DNA from: Chrysochromulina tobinii
Lineage: Eukaryota > Haptophyta > Prymnesiales > Chrysochromulinaceae
NCBI GenBank assembly: GCA_001275005.1
Contig: JWZX01002434.1
Span: forward strand, 1 to 33,741
Direction: 5' to 3'
Length of the DNA stretch: 33,741 bases
In this document: in pieces, positions 18,197 to 25,924 of the stretch
How the letters are laid out: each line of letters starts with the position of its first letter
Numbering within the stretch: position 1 is the stretch's first letter
The notes under the pieces: model-generated
Databases searched by the model: none
What the model saw: the letters and a program-made list of their open reading frames with translations, nothing else
What the model was told of the DNA's origin: nothing
Program-made: the position numbers and the translations under genes

Positions 18197-18647
18197 TCCT
18201 CCGACCGTTACAAAGGTTGGAAGGACACGTATTTGTTCTCAAAGTTTGGGTCGGGACCCCTGCACATACATGTAAAGCGAAATGCGATATCAACGCGTGT
18301 GGCGCCTCACTTGTTCACGTGAACTGCGAGAATAGAGACTTCAGGGTGTCGAGGAGGAAGCGCGCTTGCGCGAGCCTCTTCGCGCTCCGTAGCGCTCCCG
18401 TGCTCAACGTGCGTCGGTGCGATCGATGCACGCGCACAGCGCACCGCCTTCGTACACGGAATCGATCGAGTGCCCAGGTGCTTTCCTCCATGGTGCCCCG
18501 CGGGCACTCCTGCATCTCCGGAGTCTCCCTTTGTCTCTCTCATGACCGTGGTTTTTCGCATGCGGGCGTCGCCGCCGACCAGTCCGCCTCCCTCCTCTCC
18601 ACCCCGTGCGCTTCACTGCCACGCTCTTCTTCTCTCTTGTTCACAGG
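18197..18647. other. Divergent intergenic region before WD40 fragment
   Basis: 451 bp. The right end is strongly pyrimidine-rich and ends TTGTTCACAG just before 18648, a good 3' splice site, so an upstream exon or 5' leader of the WD40 gene may lie here; I cannot pick its donor. No convincing ORF. Confidence 0.4.
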
Positions 18648-19126
18648 ATGATCGCGATGCTCATCAACTGTGTAGCAGAGAAGACCAGCGCCCACAGCGG
18701 TGAAGTCTACTCGGTCGCCTTTTCCCCGGATGGGACCAAGATTGTCTCCGGATCGCGCGACGGGACGATCAAAGTCTGGGATGCAGGTGCGTCGGAGCCC
18801 TCGAATCGCCCCTCCTTGGCCAAAACTGACGCTTGCTGGCTCGTATTGCAGGCGCGCTGGGGCTGCTGAGCGAGAAGACGAACGCCCACAGCGGCTCGAT
18901 CAACTCGGTGGCGTTTTCCCCAGATGGCACGAAGATCGTGTCCGCATGCAATGGTGGGACGATCAAACGCTGGGATATGGTCAAGTGGTCTCGCAAAGAT
19001 CATTTGTTGTTCAACGTCACCACCCAGCAATTTGTCTTGCAGCTGCTGTGGCTGAACAAATACAGCATGAAGTTTCCTGATGATGTGCTAGATCTACTGA
19101 TTGAAGCTTGCTTGCAAAGCAGGTGA
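18648..19126 (+). CDS. Small WD40-repeat protein or gene fragment (2 exons)
   Basis: Exons 18648-18786 and 18852-19126; intron 65 nt (GTGCGTCG donor, TATTGCAG acceptor, phase 1). 137 residues from ATG 18648. It has two near-identical WD40 units: [20 protein letters not shown] with DGTIKVWDA, and [20 protein letters not shown] with [10 protein letters not shown] non-WD tail of about 50 residues follows ([19 protein letters not shown]). A beta-propeller needs about seven blades, so this is either the 3' part of a longer gene whose earlier exons are not evident here, or a fragment of a duplicated WD40 gene. The strong acceptor right before 18648 supports missing upstream sequence. No function can be given. 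Confidence 0.7.
18787..18851 (+). other. 65-nt intron between two WD40 units
   Basis: GTGCGT donor, TTGCAG acceptor, phase 1. Joins [20 protein letters not shown], giving the regular repeat spacing. Confidence 0.8.
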
Positions 19127-19688
19127 GGCGGGGTGACGGCAATCGGGTGTCGCCTCTTATTTTAGCAGCCTCTTCTGAGAGCTGCCTCCTATAAACGGAG
19201 TTGGGATTGCTGTTAGCTGATCACGTGAAGGTCCTACGATCACGTGGGGGTCACGCTGTGCTTGGGCGAGGCTTTGGATTCTTGGATTGCTGTCCTTGTC
19301 AAGTGCGCCGGTGCATGCGATTCCATGCGCACGGCGCCGTTGCTGTGTTTCAGAATCAGAATTTAGAATTAGAATCTGTCATGGAATCGTGTACGTGAAC
19401 CCGCCAATGCGCCATGCCCATGGCGCGTTGGCCGGCCATGCCAGGACCCAGGTGCTCCAGCGAAGGGATTCTTTACGCACCTCCGGTGTAACACCAGTGT
19501 TCCCGAATCGAATGAGCGCGCGTCTTCCATGTCGCGTCGTTTCGCTTCCTGGGCACACTGGACCCTCTCCACGTGGAATGTCACGTGTGTGGATCCCCAT
19601 CATGGCCATATTACATGTCGCATCGCAGACGTGTGACGTGATGTGACAGACGGGGGTGTTTGCTCCTCTCGGCGGCTCTTACAGTGTC
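19127..19688. other. Convergent intergenic region
   Basis: 562 bp between the WD40 fragment (+) and the pseudouridine synthase (-). Contains repeated TGTGACGTGATGTGACA-like and CACGTG-containing short motifs, and an AT-rich GAATTTAGAATTAGAAT stretch near 19355-19375. No gene recognised. Confidence 0.4.
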
Positions 19689-20160
19689 TCAGCCGCGCTT
19701 AAGCCGCGCTCCGTGCACGGCTTCGGCTCCCTCAACGGACAAGAGCGATTCATCGAAGCCTTGCTGCGCCTCGAGTAGGCGCGGCAAGCACCACTCGTAC
19801 AGCGCGCGCTTCTCGTCGCGCTCGAGCTCGCGCACCTGGCCAGGCTCGAGGCCGCCAAGCCCTACAGGCCCCACCTCCAAGCGGCGCAGGTGATGCAGAT
19901 GCAGCCCCGCCTGCTTGCACAGGCGTCGGACCTGATGATTCCGCCCCTGTGAAAGCACCACTTCGACGCGTGTGACCCAGCCATCCTGAGCGCCGTCCTG
20001 AGCGAGAGGATCCTCCAAAAGGCGAGGCGCCTCCACCACATTCGTCGCCCGTCCGTCCTCAGCGTCCCCGTCCTCGGCGTCCAGCTGGGCCAGCTCCGAA
20101 AGGCAATTCGCCTCTCCCAACGCCAACGCCGCCTCCAACTGCTGCTGCTCCTGCTCCTCT

Positions 20161-20222
<62 letters not shown>

Positions 20223-20876
20223 AGCTCGCTGCCTCTCGGCGCGCCGGCTCGCGTGCCAGAGCTCACGAGCTGAGGGAAGTCGCTTCGACGCGCGCCTGAT
20301 CTCCCCGTGCTGCTCTCGCTTGCGCGCCCTGTCCGCCGTGCTATCAAAGAATCGCCACTCGGAGGCGGGCCGCTCGTCCACGTACGAACCGCGGCACTCG
20401 ACGGCGACCGCCGGCCTCGAGTAGTACGTTCGGCCGCTGAGTCGATGGGTGAGTGGCGCCGCGAGCCGCTGGATGCTCGATGATTCAGGCTCGTGCCGAC
20501 CTGCGACGATCAGCTCATAGCGCTTTGTCACCGGCGAGCCGCCGTACGCCTCGAGCACCTCAGGCAGATTGATCAATGCGCGGTTGAGGAGGCCGTGAGC
20601 CGTCACCAAAATGAGCCCCGACGTCTCAAAATCAAGCCTGCCCACGTGGCCAGCCATCGGCACGACACCCGCCTCTAGCATGATGTCTGTCAGAGTCCGA
20701 CGTTTCTGAGTGTCGTGGCCTGCAGCACTCAGCACATTCCGTGGCTTGTAGATGGCGTACGTTGGCTCGGCGAGACATTCACCCGAAGGAACGTCGGTCA
20801 GAGCAGCGGCCGGCGGACGCAGATCATCGAAGAACCATCGTTGAGGCTGTTGCGTGAGAGAAAGCACGGCCATCAT
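19689..20876 (-). CDS. RNA pseudouridine synthase, RsuA/RluB/RluF type, with polyQ insert
   Basis: 395 residues from the ATG pair at 20876/20873; the frame is open upstream to 20996 without another ATG, so a longer N-terminus by splicing is possible. YAIYKPRNVLSAAGHDTQKR is the RsuA-family N motif, GRLDFETSGLILVT holds the catalytic Asp, and RVEVVLSQGRNHQVRRLCKQAG is the conserved C-terminal motif (R-N-H-Q-V-R-R). These enzymes isomerise uridine in rRNA; eukaryotic members usually act in plastid or mitochondrial ribosomes. Between the catalytic domain halves is a non-conserved insert of about 100 residues containing 20 consecutive CAG codons (20163-20222), followed by EEEQEQQQ and an acidic stretch. 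No S4 domain is visible at the N-terminus. Organelle targeting is inference. Confidence 0.9.
20163..20222 (-). repeat. (CAG)20 polyglutamine tract
   Basis: Twenty uninterrupted CTG units on the plus strand, read as CAG/Gln in the pseudouridine synthase. A second CAG tract of 23 units occurs at 29826-29894. Confidence 0.97.
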
Positions 20877-21047
20877 TTCCGGCCGCCTGGTTGCCGCACG
20901 CCTTCCACGCCTGCCTTGACCAAGATCCAAGTCGGCGAGTTTCTTCACGGGAACCGAGAAAAGCAAGCGGCACACAAAAAATTGCAGCTTACTCACTCAC
21001 TAGACTCACTTTCACTCACTCACTCAAAAGACCCCTCTAGCTAGGTG

Positions 21048-21740
21048 CTACTGAGATAGTCCGTCTGAGTGGTCACTGCTTCTCTCTACAGCCGGAAACC
21101 ACTTGCGCGCACGAAAGGTGGCACCGAGTTGCGCGGCCAGGATGGCGGTGGCCTCAATATCGACATCGGGGGCTTCGACGGCGGTGCATTCCACGGCTAG
21201 CCCAGCGTCCACACATGCACTCACGAAGCCTCGCACCTCCGAGAGTCCGAGCGACAGGCTGAAGACGGGCGAGTACCTCAGCTTCTCGGGTTTCATGAGC
21301 TGCACGTACTGATCGGCGTTGGCTGTAGCGAGAGCCACGGTTGCCGCGCTCACGCCCGCGGCCCGAAGGCGAGCCGCCGTGTCGGGTGCCTCGCTCGTGG
21401 GCACCAACCCGTTCGTGTTGACGCGCAGCACTAGGTCGTGAGGGTGCTCACTGCTGATGAGAGTCGCCGCCGCTTCGAGCTCGCGTAGCCGCAGCAGAGG
21501 CTCGCCGACGCCAGCAAAGCACACCTCGCTTGGTATGTCATTGCTTGCAAAAGCAGCACGAACGGCCTCAGCCACATCAGCAGCGCTCGGCTCGTTTCCA
21601 GCCGGCAATGGCACGAAGCCGCTCGCTGACGACATCGCAAAGCCAGGGCCGCGCGTCTGTGGCAGCGGCACAGCGTTGCATCGGTTCGTCAGCGCCACGT
21701 AAAGGGTCGAGCCGAGGCGGTACGTCAAGCCGGGAAGCAT
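21048..21740 (-). CDS. Radical-SAM-like protein lacking two of the three cluster cysteines
   Basis: 230 residues from ATG 21740. It resembles the TatD-linked radical SAM family: LYVALTNRCN near the start, then EPSAADVAEAV, then EVCFAGVGEPLLRLRELEAAA (the GGEP-like SAM-binding motif as GVGEPLLR) and VLRVNTNGLVP. The usual CX3CX2C iron-sulfur motif should follow LTNRC, but here the sequence is CNAVPLPQTRGPGF, with only the first Cys kept. The rest of the fold is conserved and the frame is intact, so this may be a repurposed, cluster-free paralogue. A second reading is that a short frameshift or small intron hides the cysteines (the +1 frame over this spot contains LCRC). Function unknown. Confidence 0.7.
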   Translation of the reverse strand: MLPGLTYRLGSTLYVALTNRCNAVPLPQTRGPGFAMSSASGFVPLPAGNEPSAADVAEAVRAAFASNDIPSEVCFAGVGEPLLRLRELEAAATLISSEHPHDLVLRVNTNGLVPTSEAPDTAARLRAAGVSAATVALATANADQYVQLMKPEKLRYSPVFSLSLGLSEVRGFVSACVDAGLAVECTAVEAPDVDIEATAILAAQLGATFRARKWFPAVERSSDHSDGLSQ

Positions 21741-22134
21741 ATTGAACGCCCTCTGTGAACAGCGCGTTCACGGCTGTGAACGTCCGTGTGCGAGAGCTGG
21801 CTTCTCATTCCTCGAATTTAGAGGGCTTCTGTTGCGGGTCCGGACGGCCCGTTCTGGGTTCTGGCTCACCATCTGTCGTTCCCACGATCTCGTCAAAAGA
21901 TGCCGCGTAATAAATCTTGGTGGAAGTGCGCGCGGTGGATCTCTGTCTCTTTGTGAGTTTGCGAGCCATGGTCTTTCCTCTTGCACTGTCCTGCCCTCAT
22001 TCCGCGGCTGTCTGTAATTTGAGTCTCTCTGTGTGGAACGGCATCGTGGCATGGGCTCTACGGATACCCTCTACTGTAAGGGCACAGACACATGCACGGG
22101 CGGTGGGGGCACCACGTATGCATGCGCCTCGTCC
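21741..22134. other. Intergenic region
   Basis: 394 bp between the start of the radical-SAM-like gene (-) and the stop of the ankyrin gene (-). Promoter of the former and 3' UTR of the latter expected. The minus-strand sequence TTCACAG just before the ATG is acceptor-like, so a 5' leader intron is possible. Confidence 0.4.
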
Positions 22135-22722
22135 TCACAGGCTGGCCAGATAGTCCTCAACGGCCTTCATCCGATACTTTTTGGCCAGCACGAGCGGAGT
22201 GTCGCCGCCGATGGTCTGCTTGTCAACCTTCGCGCCGGCAGCCGTCAGCAGCTTTACGCACTCGAGCCTGCCGTTGCGCGTCGCCATGTGCAAAGGGGTC
22301 TCCTTCCACTGGGTAACAGCATCCACCTCGGATCCGGCCTTGAGCAGCGTCTCGACTGCCGCGTCATTGCCCACTTGAGCAGCACGGTGCAGCACCGTCT
22401 TGCCGGCCGTATCCTTGGCGGAAGCTAGATCCCAGCCCCCGTCGACCATGAGCTTGAGCGATGCCTGGTCGCCGGTGCTCACGGCGTAAAAGGCTGCACT
22501 CTGCTGCTCTGACAGCGGAGGGTTGGCCTGCTTCGCAGCGGCGGCCCTCGCCTTTGGATTGTCGAATTCGCTGAGCGGCGGCAGGTTGAAGGCCTGCGCC
22601 GCCTGCAGCGGTGCAACGGCGGCAGCGGCAGCGCTCGAGAGCAACGCGCGGCGGCCGAGCGTCGTCTGTGCTCCGCCGGTGAGCGCCGATGCAGCCAGCG
22701 CGAACAGGGCAGCGCAAGCCAT
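22135..22722 (-). CDS. Ankyrin-repeat protein with thylakoid-lumen-type leader
   Basis: 195 residues. The N-terminus is a two-part leader: a hydrophobic MACAALFALAASALTGGA, then TLGRRALLSSAAAAAVAPL and QAAQAF, which has the twin-arginine, hydrophobic stretch and AxA cleavage site of Tat substrates of the thylakoid lumen. The mature part has about four ankyrin units: SAAFYAVSTGDQASLKLMVD, then GKTVLHRAAQVGNDAAVETLL, then ETPLHMATRNGRLECVKLL, and GDTPLVLAKKYRMKAVEDYL. Ankyrin repeats bind partner proteins; the partner is not predictable. A bipartite leader of this type is expected in algae with plastids bounded by extra membranes. Lumenal location is inference from the leader. Confidence 0.85.
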   Translation of the reverse strand: MACAALFALAASALTGGAQTTLGRRALLSSAAAAAVAPLQAAQAFNLPPLSEFDNPKARAAAAKQANPPLSEQQSAAFYAVSTGDQASLKLMVDGGWDLASAKDTAGKTVLHRAAQVGNDAAVETLLKAGSEVDAVTQWKETPLHMATRNGRLECVKLLTAAGAKVDKQTIGGDTPLVLAKKYRMKAVEDYLASL

Positions 22723-22946
22723 CGCCGCGAATCTTCACTTAGAATCTCGTAATTGCGTCGGCGCGGTGCGGGGGGCTGACGCCACGGTGTCGATACGCGT
22801 CGAAATTTGATGCGGACTAGGTCGAGGGTATTAGAACCGTCGAGGTGATCCACGATTTGTCGTTGACGAAGTAGTGCACGAGAGGCCCGGAGGATGTTCT
22901 CCTACCCCTGGTGCTTGGACGACGGTACCTGTACCTGTACCACACA
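22723..22946. promoter_or_regulatory. Divergent promoter region, ankyrin gene / deiminase gene
   Basis: 224 bp between divergent start codons. Near the right end is a palindrome-like GGTACCTGTACCTGTACC run (22924-22941) just upstream of the deiminase ATG. Regulatory role inferred by position only. Confidence 0.35.
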
Positions 22947-24290
22947 ATGCGCAATGTTTTAACGACCGCTCTTCTGCTCGCCACATTGGCGCACTCCTCC
23001 GTCAAGAGGGCCGACGCCGACGACAACGCTGAGGGGTGGTACGCACCAGCATACACAGAGCCAATGGACTCGATTCTGCTGCTTGCACAGGACCCCGACG
23101 TGCAGTTCGCGGATCCGTCCAAATTCACCTATCCTGACACGATCACGGCGGTGCAGGCCGAGCTTGCCAAAGCTCTGCATACGCACGTGCACGTGCGCGT
23201 GCTCGTGGATCCCAAGAGCACCGCTCATCAGCAGCGGAGCTTCGAGCTGGCGCTGATGAAAGCCGGCCTGAGGTTGCCGGTACCCAACATTAGCTTCGTG
23301 AACGTGAGCCATTGTGACATCTGGACACGGGACACCGGCCCGATCTGGCTGCGGCGGGCCGGTGGGCGCGAACCGAGTCGCCTCATGATTAAGCCGCACT
23401 TTACATTGTGGGGCTACCTTGTTGGTGATCACGTGCGTGGCCCGTGGGCTACGTGCGACGTACCGAACACGGTCCCCGACGGCCTCAGTACGGCGCTTGG
23501 CCTGCCCGTGGAGAGCGCAACGGACTTCGTGACCGAGGGTGGTGACAAGTCCTTCAATGGCCTAGGGACTGTGATCATGTCGCGCGAAGTCGAGCGCCAG
23601 CGGCACCCTGGCCTGACAGACGCTCAGATCGAGGCTCTTGCGCAGAAGTACCTCCGCGTGAGCCACGTGGTTTGGACTCAGGATGGGGTGGCGGACGATG
23701 AGCAGTCGTACCTCGGGCCGCTCGAAGGCGAGGGAGGCCGTCGCGTGTACACCACCATCGGCACCGGCGGGCACGTCGACGAGTGCGCGCGGTTTGTTGG
23801 CCCGTACACCGTGGTGGTGCCTCAGCTGACGCCGCAGCAGGCGCAGCACTCGGCGCTCGCAGCGACGACCGCACGCCGACTGGACGCGAATGCGGCGCTG
23901 CTGAGCAACCAGACAGATCAGAGCGGCCGCCGTCTCGTCGTCGAACGGATGCCCTACCCTGAGGAGCTCTACCTGACTATCAATGCATCCGAGGGCACGT
24001 ACCAGCTGCTTGCCCAGCTACCTGAGTTAGGACTCACCCCAGGCTCGGGGAGTGTCGAAGTCATCGCAGCGGCCTCCTACACCAACTATGTGATCGCCAA
24101 CGGCCTCATTGTGCTGCCGCAGTACTACAAGCCCGGCCGGCCGCAACGATTCGCCGACGCTGATGCGCAAGCCGTGGCTACGATGCGCCGGTTGTTTCCC
24201 GGCTACGAGGTGAAAGGCGTCAATCCTGAGCCCGTGAATTTTGGCGGAGGTGGGCTGAATTGCATCTCGAATAACATGCCGGCAGCATGA
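22947..24290 (+). CDS. Secreted agmatine/peptidylarginine deiminase family protein (PPAD/AguA type)
   Basis: 447 residues from the ATG at 22947, chosen because it begins a clear signal peptide (MRNVLTTALLLATLAHSS); the frame is open 12 codons further left. The guanidino-group-modifying fold is shown by WTRDTGPIW (Asp about 129), VTEGGDKSFNG (Glu about 197), GTGGHVDECARF (His about 276) and the C-terminal nucleophile in GGGLNCISNN (Cys about 439), the same order as in bacterial agmatine deiminase and the Porphyromonas peptidylarginine deiminase. Such enzymes hydrolyse agmatine to N-carbamoylputrescine or convert arginine residues to citrulline. Plant agmatine deiminase is cytosolic and about 380 residues; the signal peptide and larger size here fit an extracellular or secretory-pathway enzyme. 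The substrate is not decided by sequence. Confidence 0.88.
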   Translation: MRNVLTTALLLATLAHSSVKRADADDNAEGWYAPAYTEPMDSILLLAQDPDVQFADPSKFTYPDTITAVQAELAKALHTHVHVRVLVDPKSTAHQQRSFELALMKAGLRLPVPNISFVNVSHCDIWTRDTGPIWLRRAGGREPSRLMIKPHFTLWGYLVGDHVRGPWATCDVPNTVPDGLSTALGLPVESATDFVTEGGDKSFNGLGTVIMSREVERQRHPGLTDAQIEALAQKYLRVSHVVWTQDGVADDEQSYLGPLEGEGGRRVYTTIGTGGHVDECARFVGPYTVVVPQLTPQQAQHSALAATTARRLDANAALLSNQTDQSGRRLVVERMPYPEELYLTINASEGTYQLLAQLPELGLTPGSGSVEVIAAASYTNYVIANGLIVLPQYYKPGRPQRFADADAQAVATMRRLFPGYEVKGVNPEPVNFGGGGLNCISNNMPAA

Positions 24291-24489
24291 ACTGTTGGCC
24301 TTCGCCTTGTGCGTACTACGTATCTCGGATCGTTTCCGCGTGGTCCGGGGCGTCATCGGTCCGGGGTGAAACCGAACCGCGACGTAGTGATTTGATTTTT
24401 GTTTTTCAAAGGTGTAACGGGTGTCACATATTTCAATCGATCAGATTGAGAAGAGCTGTTCACGTTCGCAGCGGCCCGTTGCAAGCATC

Positions 24490-24548
24490 CTCAGGCAGCC
24501 GGCATGCAGCGCGATCCACGCGTGCACTCTCCGCCGGCCCACCGTCAT
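24490..24548 (-). promoter_or_regulatory. Candidate SECIS-like hairpin in selenoprotein 3' UTR
   Basis: On the minus strand, 68 nt after the selenoprotein stop, ATGA is followed by GGTGG-G-CCGGC, which pairs with GCCGGCTGCC, directly followed by TGAG. Ten pairs with one bulged G lie between the two TGA elements, which would face each other as the tandem G-A core of a SECIS. Above it is a purine internal loop (GGAGAG) and a second stem (TGCACGCG with CGCGCTGCA), as in form-2 SECIS. The conserved apical AA is not present in the expected place, so the assignment is tentative. Confidence 0.45.
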
Positions 24549-24615
24549 GGGCAGCCTGGCCGTTGCGCTGTGGCACAGCTCATCAATCGTGAGCTAGGAC
24601 ATGAGATCTGGATGA

Positions 24616-25202
24616 TTAGACACAGTCGCCTGCGCCATTGTCTGCGTCGAGCATGGCCTCAATCTCATCTGCCACCTTTGACCTCTGTTCGTCAGTACGG
24701 CAGGGTTCCGCCTGAAATTGGCTGTTGTACTTCGAGTACACGAGCTTGCCCACGGCCGATTCGTATTTTTTCGGGTATTTCACCGGCGGCGGCGGCCATG
24801 GCGTGGTTCCAGTTTGAGCCGCCGTCACCTCGAAAGAGCCCACATTTCCATCCGACGATGCAGTGATAGCCACCTCGTCGCCAAAGCGGTCCATGATGAC
24901 CTTCTTCAGCAGGGGCAAATCGTCGAACTTGTCAAATCACCCTCCGCAGTACCTACATGCATGGGGTTGATAGGTATGCAGGTCGATAAGTTGATGTGAG
25001 TTTGATAGGTATGCAGGGGCGGTCTTGGCAGCTTGGCTGCCGGTCAGGGAAAGGCAGCTCACTCGACGTGAACCATCAACTTGGGCTCGGCCATGAGCAG
25101 TGCTGCGCGCACGGCGTGGTGAGGTGCATGCTGCGTCAGAAACGAGTGCTTCAGCGCCGATGCCGCGCCGACAAAGACGAGAGCCAGAAGGGGACGCGAC
25201 AT
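24616..25202 (-). CDS. Rdx-family selenoprotein (SelW-like), UGA decoded as Sec, 2 exons
   Basis: Exons 25202-25063 and 24952-24616 joined across a 110-nt intron (donor GTGAGC, acceptor CATGTAG) give 158 residues. After the join the protein reads KLMVHVEYCGG-UGA-FDKFDDLPLLKK, where UGA at 24937-24939 sits exactly at the redox CxxU position (Sec about residue 52) of the Rdx family (SelW, SelT, SelH; PF10262). Downstream, SSDGNVGSFEVTA and GKLVYSKYN match the TG-FEV ... GKLVHSK block of SelW, with a Pro-rich insert of about 20 residues between them. The N-terminus (MSRPLLALVFVGAASALKHS) is a signal peptide or first part of a plastid leader. The open frame continues for more than 100 codons after UGA and ends at TGA 24616, so UGA is read through. 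A likely thioredoxin-like oxidoreductase. Confidence 0.85.
24953..25062 (-). other. Intron of selenoprotein gene with internal direct repeat
   Basis: 110 nt, donor GTGAGCTG, acceptor CATGTAG, phase 2; joins HV-E-YCGG. Contains two perfect copies of the 16-mer TTGATAGGTATGCAGG (plus strand, 24967-24982 and 25002-25017), 35 bp apart. Confidence 0.8.
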
Positions 25203-25924
25203 GATTTCTTCAGGGTGGAGTCGGTCTGCAGAGTCGGACGCTCGCCGCCTCACCATTGGCTGTGAACCGGAGGATGTACGCACCGTGAATTCTAAACGCT
25301 AAGGAAAGGCGTGTATCGTCGCCCGCCTCGTTAGGTACGGTCCCCGGTCGGAGTACCGACGGACGACAAATCACAAAAGACAAGTTTTTTTCTATCTCAA
25401 CCGCCCCCTGGGCCTGCTCGCTGCTGCCAAGGGGGAGTCGGGAGATAACCAAAAGGGGGAGTTCGCTAGCCGCCCGATGGTCGCCCGCCTCGTTAGGTAC
25501 GGTCCGGTGAGACAAAAGATAACTTTTCTATCTCGACATCTCTAAGATGTATGCATGCGGATACAGCTTACATCACAGGTATCCTCTACCAAGAACCATG
25601 CGGATGCGCATGCCCCGCACCATCCTCCTCATTAAGGCGACAGGGCCGCGCACGATTGTCTCGTCGCGCCGCAGCCTATACGGCGCTTTTCTCGCTCCAG
25701 CCATGAGCGCTTTTCTCGCTCGACGCTCCCGCCCACCCGGGAATCGACCACTGCAGTACTGGCAGCGCGGATCCCAACCTCCGTGAGCTCTAGCCCTAGT
25801 CGCTAGTGGATTGTCCCCCATGATTGCCCCTCATGTTCCAATGCCCCCCCATCGATGCGAGGCCACCCACGTCCTAAGACAATTGCACGCCAACATTCAG
25901 TGATTGATGTTGTTTCTTGCAAGC
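25203..25924. other. Intergenic region with diverged direct repeat
   Basis: 722 bp between the selenoprotein start and the ATPase stop (both minus). A direct repeat of about 23 bp (GCCCGCCTCGTTAGGTACGG core) occurs at about 25320-25342 and 25484-25503, each followed within 60 bp by CAAA(A)GA ... TTTTCTATCTC. Between them AAGGGGGAGT occurs twice. No gene seen. Confidence 0.6.
25320..25540. repeat. Degenerate direct repeat, about 165-bp spacing
   Basis: Two copies of CGCCCGCCTCGTTAGGTACG lead similar tails ending in TTTTCTATCTC; the second copy has lost part of the middle. Looks like an old duplication or a solo remnant of a small element. Confidence 0.65.

Noticed and set aside
24937-24939. 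UGA as an ordinary stop, with the short frame starting downstream at a TTG
   Set aside because: The codon occupies the CxxU position of a clear Rdx-family protein, and family sequence continues on both sides.
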